This document shows, one piece after another, positions 7,411 through 14,951 of a stretch of 37,934 nt of DNA (positions within the stretch are counted from its first letter, which is position 1; each line of letters begins with the position of its first letter). The DNA comes from Anaerolinea thermolimosa (GTDB lineage: Bacteria; Chloroflexota; Anaerolineae; Anaerolineales; Anaerolineaceae), in assembly GCF_001050195.2 (NCBI RefSeq), contig NZ_DF967965.1, positions 1,403,278 through 1,441,211 of the forward strand, given 5' to 3'. The notes beneath the pieces are model-generated. The model saw nothing but the letters and a program-made list of their open reading frames with translations, was not told where the DNA came from and did not search any database. The position numbers and the translations under genes were made by a program.

Positions 7411-7687
7411 ATGGTCGTGCGCTGGTACCTGAAAACTACCTTAATGTTCATCCTGGGAGTGCTCATTGGAATGATCCAGAGCCTGAATATCAGCCTCCCT
7501 TTCATCCTTCCCGGCCTGACGCCGGTTTACTTCCATCTGCTGATGGCCGGGTGGATCTCACCCAGTTCATTTTTACATAGCCATCTGGATGCTTCCTAAA
7601 TTCAATATAGAAAAGCCGCGCGGAAGCGATATGCTCTCATGGACGGTTTACTTCCTTCAGGCCTGGAGACGCATTCAGACCTCATAA
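7411..7687 (+). pseudogene. Decayed integral membrane protein gene (HLLMxGW family)
   Basis: From the ATG at 7411 a frame reads MVVRWYLKTTLMFILGVL and reaches TPVYFHLLMAGW, a motif of membrane proteins that normally continue VTQxIFGxAxWMxP. Here the continuation is broken: TQFIF appears in another frame, and from 7577 a third frame reads IAIWMLPKFNIEKPRGSDM and ends at a TAA at 7685. An apparent 2-nt insertion after the GW codons and a 1-nt loss near 7575 explain the pieces. The intact family has more membrane helices after this point, so the 3' end is also lost or scrambled. The family is one of unknown function, possibly related to heme-copper oxidase subunit I-like proteins. Confidence 0.65.
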
Positions 7688-7768
7688 AAGCGGGTAACAA
7701 TAAAAATATCTGGCCATCCCATGAGTGGATTTCACATAGAATGGCCAGGTTAATCAACACGAAGGTGT

Positions 7769-8029
7769 TTACTTCTCCGCCTGCCGGAGGGTCTCAAGGC
7801 GCTTTTCAACCCATTCAAGTCTGGCTTTTAAAGCATCCCTCCAGACCTCCAGGGAAGCTCGCTCCGGGGCCGGAATATCCCCCAAACATAGGCCCGGGCC
7901 TACCCCTCCTCCCCGCAGGAATCTTTTACCTCTTCCCCAAAAAGCAGGAACATTACTTCCACTACAGGGCCCAATGCCTCTACCCACAGGGCCATTTCCC
8001 AAAGGACCAGTTCGATCCATACCAGGCAT
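7769..8029 (-). CDS. DUF5320 family small protein
   Basis: 86 residues from the ATG at 8029, with AAAGGAGG six bases upstream; two in-frame TTG codons further up lie between the ribosome-binding site and this ATG and are rejected. It has the family's opening MPGMDRTGPLGNGPVGRG, followed by a Gly/Pro-rich segment with Cys (GPCSGSN, GLCLGD) and a C-terminal helix RLEWVEKRLETLRQ. Members are commonly encoded beside NifX/NifB-type metal-cluster proteins, and here a NifX-like domain lies 1.3 kb away. It follows the PadR gene by 57 bp and is probably co-transcribed from the promoter at 8506-8534. Confidence 0.82.
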   Translation of the reverse strand: MPGMDRTGPLGNGPVGRGIGPCSGSNVPAFWGRGKRFLRGGGVGPGLCLGDIPAPERASLEVWRDALKARLEWVEKRLETLRQAEK

Positions 8030-8085
8030 CAACAACCTCCTTTTTTATAAAACAAACCGAATAGAACAACAAACTCTTCCCTTTC

Positions 8086-8466
8086 TCAAGATTGAGAAAG
8101 CGCTAACAACCGTCCAATCAGCTCTTGCATCCTTTGCAATTCCTCCTGCCAGTTTCGCAATGCTTCCTCACCCTGTGTCGTCAGACGATAGACCCTGCGT
8201 GGAGGTCCCTGGGTCTGATCCGTATCCCAGCCCGACTGCACCCACTCCAGATCTTCCATCTCACGTAAGGCACGGTACACCACACTGGGATGGAGCAGGT
8301 TCAGACCCAGTGACGCCAGGTCTGAAAGCAAGGTATACCCGTGGCGGGGCTGCGCTTTCAGTAAAACCAGCAAAGCGGGTTCCAGGATCGAAGCCGTAAG
8401 CGGCGAATGACGTTCTTCGCAGTGGGAAGCCATTCCCATCACCCATCCTCTTCGATGTCTTGGCAC
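8086..8466 (-). CDS. PadR-family transcriptional regulator
   Basis: 126 residues from a GTG at 8466, chosen because AAGGAGGTGA lies just upstream. The PadR winged helix is clear: ILEPALLVLLKAQPRHGYTL, then LHPSVVYRALREMEDLEWVQ, a wing QGPPRRVYRLTTQGEEAL and a C-terminal dimerisation helix rich in Leu/Gln. PadR proteins are usually repressors of adjacent genes. The likely targets are its own operon with DUF5320, or the divergent XRE-cupin gene, with which it shares a 222-bp AT-rich intergenic region. Confidence 0.9.
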   Translation of the reverse strand: MPRHRRGWVMGMASHCEERHSPLTASILEPALLVLLKAQPRHGYTLLSDLASLGLNLLHPSVVYRALREMEDLEWVQSGWDTDQTQGPPRRVYRLTTQGEEALRNWQEELQRMQELIGRLLALSQS

Positions 8467-8505
8467 GCGAGATTCACCTCCTTACTTCGCACAAATTACA
8501 CCTAA

Positions 8506-8534
8506 ATAATAGCAATCTATTCTTGTTTTGTCAA
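8506..8534 (-). promoter_or_regulatory. Sigma-A promoter of the padR-DUF5320 operon
   Basis: On the minus strand TTGACA (8534-8529), a 17-bp spacer and TATTAT (8511-8506). The expected start near 8499 leaves a 33-nt leader carrying the strong AAGGAGGTGA site before the GTG at 8466. Confidence 0.75.
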
Positions 8535-8687
8535 TAGTATTTATGAGAATATTTTCGAGATATAAATATTATCGATTTGGAAATACCAATCTTTGTATTA
8601 TTTTAATGTTATAAAACAGTGCTTTAATTACGTTTTTGTACTATAATTTTAGTGTCTTTTTAGGATTTATCCAGTATCGGAAAGCAG

Positions 8688-9719
8688 ATGGCTTCTACCC
8701 TTTCAGTACCACCTACTATGGAAGAAACATTGGGACAAAAACTGCGCGAATTACGTACCCGTCGCGGCCTCTCTCTGCGCAAGCTGGCAGATCTCAGCAG
8801 GTTAAATGTAAACACACTCAGTCTCATCGAAAGTGGAAAGTCCTCCCCCTCTGTAAGCACTCTGCAACAACTCGCCCAGGCACTGAAAGTGCCCATCACA
8901 GACTTTTTCACCTCAGAACCAGCACAAAAACGAGTCGTTTTCACGCCCTCTTGGCAACGTCCCCAGATTGCTATAGGGAGCGCTCAGATGCAAAACCTGG
9001 GCAAAGACCTCACCTCTAATGCCATACAACCCTTAATCATCACCCTACCACCAGGCACAAATAGCGGTGATCATCAGATTGTCCACACCGGTTACGAGTT
9101 CGTTTATTGTCTTGAGGGCACCCTTCAATATCGAATCGAACAAGAAGATTATCTTCTCCAAACTGGAGATAGCCTGGCCTTCGAAGCCCATCTTCCTCAT
9201 TGCTGGGGAAATCCAGGAGAAAACCTCGCCCAATTCTTGCTCGTCCTCCATCCGTCCGACCTGCGGGACGAGCCCGTTGGCCGACATTTTCCATCCAATA
9301 TATTCAATAAGGAGTTAACCATGAAAATTGCCATCACCACTGAAGACGGCCAGACGATCAGTCGGCATTTTGGTCGTGCACCCTACTATCTGGTTCTGAA
9401 CATTGAAAAGGGAGAAATCACTGATCGAGAAATGCGGAACAAACCGGGCCATCATTCCCTGAGCGGCTCATTACACACCGAAGAGCATCATTCAACCAGT
9501 CACGGGCAGGATGAAGCCTCTCACCACAGACACGCCAGTATGGCCGAGGTCATTGCCGATTGCCAGGTATTGATCTGTGGCGGTATGGGCAGAGGCGCTT
9601 ATGACAGTCTGCGCCGCCTCAACATCCAGCCAATCGTGACCGATCTGACGGAAGTTGAAATTGCCATCCGGGCGTTCCTGGACGGAAAATTGATCGATCA
9701 CACCGAATTACTGCATTAA
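8688..9719 (+). CDS. XRE-cupin regulator fused in frame to a His-rich NifX-like domain
   Basis: 343 residues. Residues about 14-70 are an XRE helix-turn-helix (LGQKLRELRTRRGLSLRKLA, NVNTLSLIESGKSSPSVSTL). Residues about 115-190 are a cupin (GDHQIVHTGYEFVYCLEGTL, LQTGDSLAFEAHLPHCWGNP). From Met212 a dinitrogenase iron-molybdenum cofactor (NifX/NifB C-terminal) domain begins: MKIAITTEDGQTISRHFGRA, with CQVLICGGMGRGAYDSL later. A His-rich stretch (HTEEHHSTSHGQ, ASHHRH) lies inside it. HTH-cupin proteins and NifX-like proteins are normally separate. Here no stop codon intervenes, yet Met212 has its own ribosome-binding site, so a fusion and a free NifX-like protein may both be made. A TATAAT at 8642-8647 is a likely -10 box. 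The upstream ATG at 8688 or the one at 8718 may be the true start. Confidence 0.85.
   Translation: MASTLSVPPTMEETLGQKLRELRTRRGLSLRKLADLSRLNVNTLSLIESGKSSPSVSTLQQLAQALKVPITDFFTSEPAQKRVVFTPSWQRPQIAIGSAQMQNLGKDLTSNAIQPLIITLPPGTNSGDHQIVHTGYEFVYCLEGTLQYRIEQEDYLLQTGDSLAFEAHLPHCWGNPGENLAQFLLVLHPSDLRDEPVGRHFPSNIFNKELTMKIAITTEDGQTISRHFGRAPYYLVLNIEKGEITDREMRNKPGHHSLSGSLHTEEHHSTSHGQDEASHHRHASMAEVIADCQVLICGGMGRGAYDSLRRLNIQPIVTDLTEVEIAIRAFLDGKLIDHTELLH
9309..9323 (+). promoter_or_regulatory. Internal ribosome-binding site for a free NifX-like protein
   Basis: AAGGAG (9309-9314), six bases, then ATG (9321) at the exact beginning of the NifX-like domain inside the fused frame. The preceding residues (HFPSNIFNKELT) look like linker, as if a stop codon had been lost between two formerly adjacent genes. 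Confidence 0.7.
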
Positions 9720-9830
9720 AAACGCCCTCCCGGCCAGAAAACTATCCCCCTCTGCCCCAGAGCCTTCCCAGAAATAATAGGCTGCCCTGTTCTTTAATGA
9801 TCCATAGACCACTTCAACGATTCCTGAAAC

Positions 9831-10673
9831 ATGATCCCCTCCATCCATCCCACGCTCAACGTCTTGCTGATCAGCCTGGTGGCCAGCCTTGGAACTGGAC
9901 TGGGCGGGCTGATCGCCATGATCCACCAGCCGGGAAGGCGGTTTTACGGCTTGCTCATGGGTATCACGGCAGGGGTCATGATCTGCCTTTCTTTCCTGGA
10001 ACTGGTCAATCGGGCATGGGAACTTGCCGGCCCATGGGTAACCGCCTTCGGGTTTGGTACAGGTGCCACTTTTATGTTCCTCATCGATCACTTCTCTCCC
10101 CACATTCGATTCGGAGAGAAGGAAATCCCAGGTACTGAAGCCACATACCCGGGCCAACAAGAAACATTTCACTTCGGGAAACACCGATACGGGCGGCTTC
10201 GTCGCCGTTGCCAGAATTTTGACATCCAACTCGTCAATACTGGCCTCTTGTTGGCTGTGGGGATTACTATTCACAACCTTCCAGAAGGAATCTCCGTTGG
10301 CGCCGGTTATTTAAACAGCCCCAAATTTGGCCTGCTGGTTGCTTTGGCTATCCTGCTACACAACATTCCAGAAGGTATTGCCACAGCCCTTCCACTGTAT
10401 CGAGGTGGGATATCTCGCCGGGATGCCTTTAGAATAGCCTTCCTGTCAGGATTTGCAGAACCAGTGGGAGCGTTTCTGGCAAGCCTGTTCCTGGTTTCGT
10501 TCCAGGGTCTGGTACCCGGCGCCCTTGCCTTCGCCGCCGGCGTCATGGTTTTTATCACACTTGATGAACTAATTCCAGCCGCGCGTGAATATGGACATGA
10601 ACACTTTACTGCCATTGGCATGATTTTGGGATCGCTGTTCGTGTTCATACTGTCCGGATGGATCGGCATATAA
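9831..10673 (+). CDS. ZIP-family metal transporter
   Basis: 280 residues with eight predicted membrane segments. The two ZIP signature metal-binding helices are present: VGITIHNLPEGISVG (TM4) and LLHNIPEGIATALP (TM5), both HNxPEG, and the second half has SGFAEPVGAF. The first helix begins LNVLLISLVASLGTGLGGLI. The usual cytoplasmic His-rich loop is replaced by a charged segment around residues 90-130. ZIP proteins carry zinc or other divalent metals into the cytosol. The His-rich NifX-like fusion lies 111 bp upstream on the same strand, so the pair may serve metal handling. The start has no clear Shine-Dalgarno sequence. Confidence 0.9.
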   Translation: MIPSIHPTLNVLLISLVASLGTGLGGLIAMIHQPGRRFYGLLMGITAGVMICLSFLELVNRAWELAGPWVTAFGFGTGATFMFLIDHFSPHIRFGEKEIPGTEATYPGQQETFHFGKHRYGRLRRRCQNFDIQLVNTGLLLAVGITIHNLPEGISVGAGYLNSPKFGLLVALAILLHNIPEGIATALPLYRGGISRRDAFRIAFLSGFAEPVGAFLASLFLVSFQGLVPGALAFAAGVMVFITLDELIPAAREYGHEHFTAIGMILGSLFVFILSGWIGI

Positions 10674-10909
10674 AATGATTGTTCCCACTACGCCAGAGAG
10701 ATTTTTCACTCAAAACCTGACCAATGCCGGAAGCCACTCACATCTGCCCTTTACCATCGCCACTCCGAACACTGGACAGATTGGGATGTAACCTTCAGCG
10801 ATACTTTACCCAATACACACAGAATATACAAATTGCCCACGCAACCCCAACACCTCAGGTTGCGCTATCTCAACCATTTCAGCTGCATCGGGGCAGGCCT
10901 GATAAGCCA

Positions 10910-12193
10910 TTAATTTGCCAATAAAACATCGTTTTGGGAAAGAAAGCGAGGTTCCTTAACTGTCCAGTGTAATGCAACAAATCCCATGAAACCAATTACA
11001 GCTGACACTATAAAAATTACCGGATAGCTGGTCTCCAACGCAAGCCATCCCCCCAACAGAGGGGCAACACCTGCAGCAATACCGGGAATAGTATTTGCCA
11101 GTCCAATAAAAGTAGGACGTGTTTCTGGCCTGCTGAACTCCATAGCAATTGAAATACTACCCAGGTAATTGCCACTGGCGTTCACCCCACGCAGAAAAAA
11201 CACAGCAAAGAACCATGAGGGATTTGGTGCAACAAAAGCGACCAGTAACGCAGCAATCCCCAGTACAATACTGATTTCTAAAATTAGCTTATAGCCTCTG
11301 CGGTCTGCCAGCCATCCAAGCGCAGGATTGGCTACCGCCTGACCAACTGTATAGGCCACCATAAAAGAAGCAGAAAAAGCATCAGGTAATGACCAATGCT
11401 GAATTGCGTAAACAATCAGGAAGCCATTGGCCATTCCACTGAGTGCAATCACCACCTGACTGATAATATAACGAACGAAATTCGGGTTATCTCTCAACAA
11501 AGAGGGGATGTTACGATAATAATCCGACAATGAAATAGTTTCTTTATTAAATGGGTCTGGAGGTTCTCTGGTTAAACTCAGGAAAAACCAGGACAGCAGG
11601 TTGAATCCGGCTCCCAGAGCGAAAGCCCAGACAAATCCTATCGGGAAAGGGAAGGCTCCCAGCATCCAGGTTGCGATGCCTGCGCCCAGAATCCCCCCTC
11701 CCATGCCAAGGAAATTGGTCACGCCAAAGAAACGGCCTCGTACTCGGGTTGGAATGACTTTGGCTATCATCTCCTGCCAGCCCACCAGAATTCCCCCGGC
11801 ACCAATCGAATGCCACGCAAATAAGCAGATAGTCACGGTAGTTACTATCGCCGGATCAGAATTTGCAAACAACAATGTGGCGGGGACAAAAAGTGCCACT
11901 GGAAGGCGCTCCAGAAAAAAACCGAAATTGACCGGGATTCTTTTTTTGATTTTTTCCCGTTCAACCCAACGAGATGTAAATAATTGTGGAATTAAGTACC
12001 CTGCAGTTGAAAGAAAGGGAATAAGGCCCAGAACAACTGGGTTTGATGTAAAGTGAGTGATAAATACCGGCAAAATTACAGTTGGAGAGTAAAAACTATA
12101 TCCCCACCAGAAGGCAAAGCCATCTAAAGCGTTGACGATCAAGTTATGCTTAAGATTTTTTTCGATGTACTCCTGGATGCCAGCCGTGTTCAT
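10910..12193 (-). CDS. Major facilitator superfamily transporter
   Basis: 427 residues from the ATG at 12193 (MNTAGIQEYIEKNLKHNLIV). It has about twelve hydrophobic segments and the MFS loop motifs FTSRWVEREKIKKRIP between helices 2 and 3 and GWLADRRGYKLI in the second half. The substrate is unknown. A -10-like TATAAT (minus strand, 12206-12201) lies 7 nt before this ATG, with no Shine-Dalgarno sequence, so the message may be leaderless. A 14-bp perfect inverted repeat overlaps the region upstream of this -10 box. The radical SAM gene lies 85 bp upstream on the same strand and may also read through into it. Confidence 0.85.
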   Translation of the reverse strand: MNTAGIQEYIEKNLKHNLIVNALDGFAFWWGYSFYSPTVILPVFITHFTSNPVVLGLIPFLSTAGYLIPQLFTSRWVEREKIKKRIPVNFGFFLERLPVALFVPATLLFANSDPAIVTTVTICLFAWHSIGAGGILVGWQEMIAKVIPTRVRGRFFGVTNFLGMGGGILGAGIATWMLGAFPFPIGFVWAFALGAGFNLLSWFFLSLTREPPDPFNKETISLSDYYRNIPSLLRDNPNFVRYIISQVVIALSGMANGFLIVYAIQHWSLPDAFSASFMVAYTVGQAVANPALGWLADRRGYKLILEISIVLGIAALLVAFVAPNPSWFFAVFFLRGVNASGNYLGSISIAMEFSRPETRPTFIGLANTIPGIAAGVAPLLGGWLALETSYPVIFIVSAVIGFMGFVALHWTVKEPRFLSQNDVLLAN

Positions 12194-12200
12194 AAACACC

Positions 12201-12241
12201 ATTATATAAGGGATTTGCAAAATAATCTGCAAATCCCTTAT
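12201..12241 (-). promoter_or_regulatory. Perfect 14-bp inverted repeat next to a -10 box (operator candidate)
   Basis: Arms at 12206-12219 and 12228-12241 (ATAAGGGATTTGCA and its complement) flank an 8-nt spacer. Directly after it on the minus strand is TATAAT (12206-12201, sharing one base), 7 nt before the MFS ATG. No T-run follows, so an intrinsic terminator for the radical SAM gene is unlikely. The position, about -12 to -47 of the presumed start, suits a repressor operator. Confidence 0.55.
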
Positions 12242-12277
12242 CCAGCTATAAATGCCGAACCCGACCGGTAACTATCC

Positions 12278-13756
12278 TTAGGTACTTTGGGCTCGATTTA
12301 CCCTTCTGAAGTGGTACCCATAGATCGCAAAGGTTATTGCCAGAGCAAACTTTCGCGGATATTTAAGTAACGTCCAGAAAAATAATCGCCAGTATTCTTT
12401 TCTCTCTTTACCAACAATTCCCAGTCGCCATACAGAGGCAAAAAACGCATAAATTTCTTCCAGATGAAGTGTAACATTCACCCTGGGAGGGTTATATGTC
12501 TCCAGAAACACACGTACACGTTCGTAAAACCGCTTGGGGCTGTAAAGCTCATCCAAAAGTTGCTGATACCCTTGCCTGAGAGTTTCTAAACCCATGCGCG
12601 GAATAATATTTGTTGACCCATCGGTGTTATCACCTGTCATGTCCTGAATCAATCGGCCTTCTTCTTCCATGCGTTGATATAGTTTGGTACCATAAGGAGC
12701 TTGAAGCATGCCCACCATGGCGGTCACAATACCACTGGTCTGGATGAATTCTAGCTGACGTTGAAAAATGGAAGGACGATCACTATCAAAACCGACAATG
12801 AATCCTCCCATAACCTGAAGGCCCCATCGTTGCAGTGTATGCACACTTTCCACCAGATTCCGGCGGAGATTTTGTCCTTTATTACATTCTGCCAGGCTTT
12901 CTTCATCAGGAGTTTCAATTCCTACGAAAACTGAAGTAAACCCCGCTTCTACCATCATTTTCATCAGCTCAGGGTCGTCCGCCAGATTAATAGATGCTTC
13001 TGTAATGAAACTGCACCCGGTTTTACCTTTTCTCCATTCAATAAGGGCCGGTAGAATTTCTTCTTTAATCTGCTTTCGATTGCCAATGAAATTGTCATCA
13101 ACAAAGAAGATATTTCTACGCCAGCCCAGGTTGTACATTGTATCTAATTCGGCAATAATTTGACGAGCCGTCTTGGTGCGCGGGCGATGGCCAAGCATCG
13201 CAGTGACATTACAAAAATCACAATTAAAGGGGCAACCTCGAGAATACTGAATACTCAACGAATCATAATACCGCGTATCGATTAACTCCCATTGAGGAAT
13301 AGGTGACTGTGTGATATCAGCATATTCTGTCGTGGTATACACATGTTGAGGAGAACCTCTTTCAAGATCCCGAAGAAAAACGGGCAAGGTGAGTTCTCCC
13401 TCATTAAGTACAAAATGATCTACCTCTGGAAATTTTTCCCATTCTCCCAGAAATAGAGGCCCCCCAGCCACAATCTTTTTACCGGCCAACTTACAACGAT
13501 GGATCACTTCATAAGTGGATTTTCTTTGGACTACCATCGCTGATACGAAAACCAGATCAGCCCAGGCAATATCCGCATCTGACAGATGTCTCGTATTGAG
13601 GTCAATGATACGCTTATTCCAACCTTCAGGGAGAAGGGCAGCCACAGTTAGCAGACCAAGCGGTGGAGAAGATGCTTTCTTTCGAATAAACCGCAGAGCA
13701 TGTTTGAAGGACCAAAACGTATCAGGGAATTCCGGATAGATAAGCAAAGCGTTCAT
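12278..13756 (-). CDS. Cobalamin-binding-domain radical SAM protein with DUF4070-like C-terminus
   Basis: 492 residues from the ATG at 13756, with GAGGTG upstream. The N-terminal third is a B12-binding-like Rossmann domain (MNALLIYPEFPDTFW, IAWADLVFVSAMVV, KKIVAGGPLF). The radical SAM cluster motif is GCPFNCDFCNV with Cys175, Cys179 and Cys182 (CxxxCxxC). FVDDNFIGN, FVGIETPDEESL and GGFIVGFDSD are standard radical SAM barrel elements. The last ~150 residues fit DUF4070, found in hopanoid methylases (HpnP/HpnR-type) and other class B radical SAM enzymes. It probably catalyses a methylation or rearrangement on a lipid-like or pigment substrate, but the substrate cannot be read. A TGTGA-N6-TCACA palindrome lies about 30 bp upstream of its likely -10 box. 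Confidence 0.88.
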   Translation of the reverse strand: MNALLIYPEFPDTFWSFKHALRFIRKKASSPPLGLLTVAALLPEGWNKRIIDLNTRHLSDADIAWADLVFVSAMVVQRKSTYEVIHRCKLAGKKIVAGGPLFLGEWEKFPEVDHFVLNEGELTLPVFLRDLERGSPQHVYTTTEYADITQSPIPQWELIDTRYYDSLSIQYSRGCPFNCDFCNVTAMLGHRPRTKTARQIIAELDTMYNLGWRRNIFFVDDNFIGNRKQIKEEILPALIEWRKGKTGCSFITEASINLADDPELMKMMVEAGFTSVFVGIETPDEESLAECNKGQNLRRNLVESVHTLQRWGLQVMGGFIVGFDSDRPSIFQRQLEFIQTSGIVTAMVGMLQAPYGTKLYQRMEEEGRLIQDMTGDNTDGSTNIIPRMGLETLRQGYQQLLDELYSPKRFYERVRVFLETYNPPRVNVTLHLEEIYAFFASVWRLGIVGKERKEYWRLFFWTLLKYPRKFALAITFAIYGYHFRRVNRAQST

Positions 13757-13795
13757 TCCAACACCTCAGGAGTATGGAAGTATAGGATCAGGCTC

Positions 13796-13839
13796 AGTAT
13801 AAAATTTGTTCTCTCATAAAAGATGTGATTGGAGTCACA
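13796..13839 (-). promoter_or_regulatory. CRP/FNR-type palindrome and -10 box upstream of the radical SAM gene
   Basis: TGTGA-N6-TCACA at 13824-13839 is a perfect CRP-family dyad. On the minus strand TATACT (13801-13796) follows, its start 30.5 bp from the dyad centre, putting the centre at about -42 from the expected transcription start, the class II activator position. The spacer of the palindrome (TTGGAG) is close to that of the second copy at 17884-17899. The divergent ctaA gene could also be affected. Confidence 0.6.
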
Positions 13840-13931
13840 ATCTCAAGCGTGCTTGAAAGAACGAAGTCATATTACTTAATTTCGAGAGTTGTGAAGAGTT
13901 CGAGTAGAATACGGATATTAAGAAGCATGAG

Positions 13932-13946
13932 AGGAGATCGTCTCCT
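13932..13946 (+). promoter_or_regulatory. Mini-hairpin enclosing the ctaA ribosome-binding site
   Basis: AGGAGA (13932-13937), a 3-nt loop TCG, and TCTCCT (13941-13946) pair perfectly, and the ATG follows at 13950. The only Shine-Dalgarno sequence is therefore one strand of the stem, which could restrict translation until unfolded. Confidence 0.55.
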
Positions 13947-13949
13947 GTA

Positions 13950-14951
13950 ATGGAAAATACAATTTCAAACTCTCTCAAGAGATTCAGCTGGTTTGTATTG
14001 GTCTACAACCTTTTGGTGATTGTGTTTGGCGCTTATGTTCGAGCCACAAGATCAGGTGCAGGATGCGGGTCTCATTGGCCATTATGTAATGGCGTGGTGA
14101 TTCCTCAAAACCCCGCGACCGAAACTATTGTGGAATTTACCCACCGTGTCACCAGTGGGTTCACCGTTCTCTTAATCGTTATTCTTATTACATGGATTTG
14201 GCGCCGTTCTCAAAGAGGAAGTCCCATCAGGGTGAGCGCTGCCCTGGCAGGATTCTTTATTATTACTGAATCTTTAATTGGCGCTGGATTGGTGCTCTTC
14301 GAACTGGTAGCCCATAACGATTCAATGGCCCGGGCATTCTCCATGATGGCTCATCTGGTCAATACTTTCCTGCTAATTGCCAGTATTGGAATTACCTCCT
14401 GGTGGCTTTCGTTCGGTGCACCCCAAAAGGCTCCAAAAGACAGGCAAGCCCGCCTGCTAAGCCTTCTTGGGGCAGGTGGTATGCTATTCCTTGGCGCCAG
14501 TGGTGCGGTAACTGCTCTGGGGGATACTCTTTTTCCTGTCAGCTCTCTGGCGGAAGGGCTACAGCAGGATTTCGATACCACTGCCCATATTTTATTGAGA
14601 CTGCGAGTATTTCATCCTGTAATTGCCATTCTTGCGGGAGGATACTTGATTGGGTTTGGCATTTGGCTTCGAAGCCGATACCCATGGAAATTTGTAAAGC
14701 AGTTGGGTAATTGGATGATATTTCTGATCGTTTTGCAATGGGGGCTGGGATTACTGAACGTGGTTTTATTGGCACCTGTTTGGTTGCAACTGGTACATTT
14801 ATCGATCACGACTTTAATTTGGCTTTTGTTTGTGGGGTTGAGTATATTTGCCTGGATTCCGTTTGAGTTTTCGTCGGGCATCGGCCATAACCCAGTCCAT
14901 GATGCGGTAAATCAATCCTCCGCCCGTGAGAGCAGCCAGATGAAAATATAA
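13950..14951 (+). CDS. ctaA: Heme A synthase (CtaA/Cox15)
   Basis: 333 residues with eight membrane segments, the normal size. It converts heme O to heme A for aa3-type terminal oxidases, in the cytoplasmic membrane. Landmarks: YVRATRSGAGCGSHWPLCNG with the Cys39/Cys46 pair of the first extracytoplasmic loop, EFTHRVTSG with a heme-ligand His, MMAHLVNTFLL with the next His, then in the second half RVFHPVIAILAGG and LQLVHLSITTL carrying the paired ligands. No other oxidase genes are in the window. The C-terminal tail after residue ~305 is unusual: it overlaps the convergent SDR gene by 138 bp, and its sequence (FEFSSGIGHNPVHDAVNQSS) looks non-membrane and unconstrained, so the original stop may have been lost. 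Confidence 0.92.
   Translation: MENTISNSLKRFSWFVLVYNLLVIVFGAYVRATRSGAGCGSHWPLCNGVVIPQNPATETIVEFTHRVTSGFTVLLIVILITWIWRRSQRGSPIRVSAALAGFFIITESLIGAGLVLFELVAHNDSMARAFSMMAHLVNTFLLIASIGITSWWLSFGAPQKAPKDRQARLLSLLGAGGMLFLGASGAVTALGDTLFPVSSLAEGLQQDFDTTAHILLRLRVFHPVIAILAGGYLIGFGIWLRSRYPWKFVKQLGNWMIFLIVLQWGLGLLNVVLLAPVWLQLVHLSITTLIWLLFVGLSIFAWIPFEFSSGIGHNPVHDAVNQSSARESSQMKI

Noticed and set aside
7639-8064. 141-residue plus-strand frame opposite the DUF5320 gene
   Set aside because: It starts in the decayed membrane gene and reads the complement of DUF5320, which has a strong ribosome-binding site.
10674-10909. Gene in the gap between the ZIP and MFS genes (66-residue frame at 10724)
   Set aside because: No start signals, Pro/Gln/Thr-rich composition and no recognisable domain.
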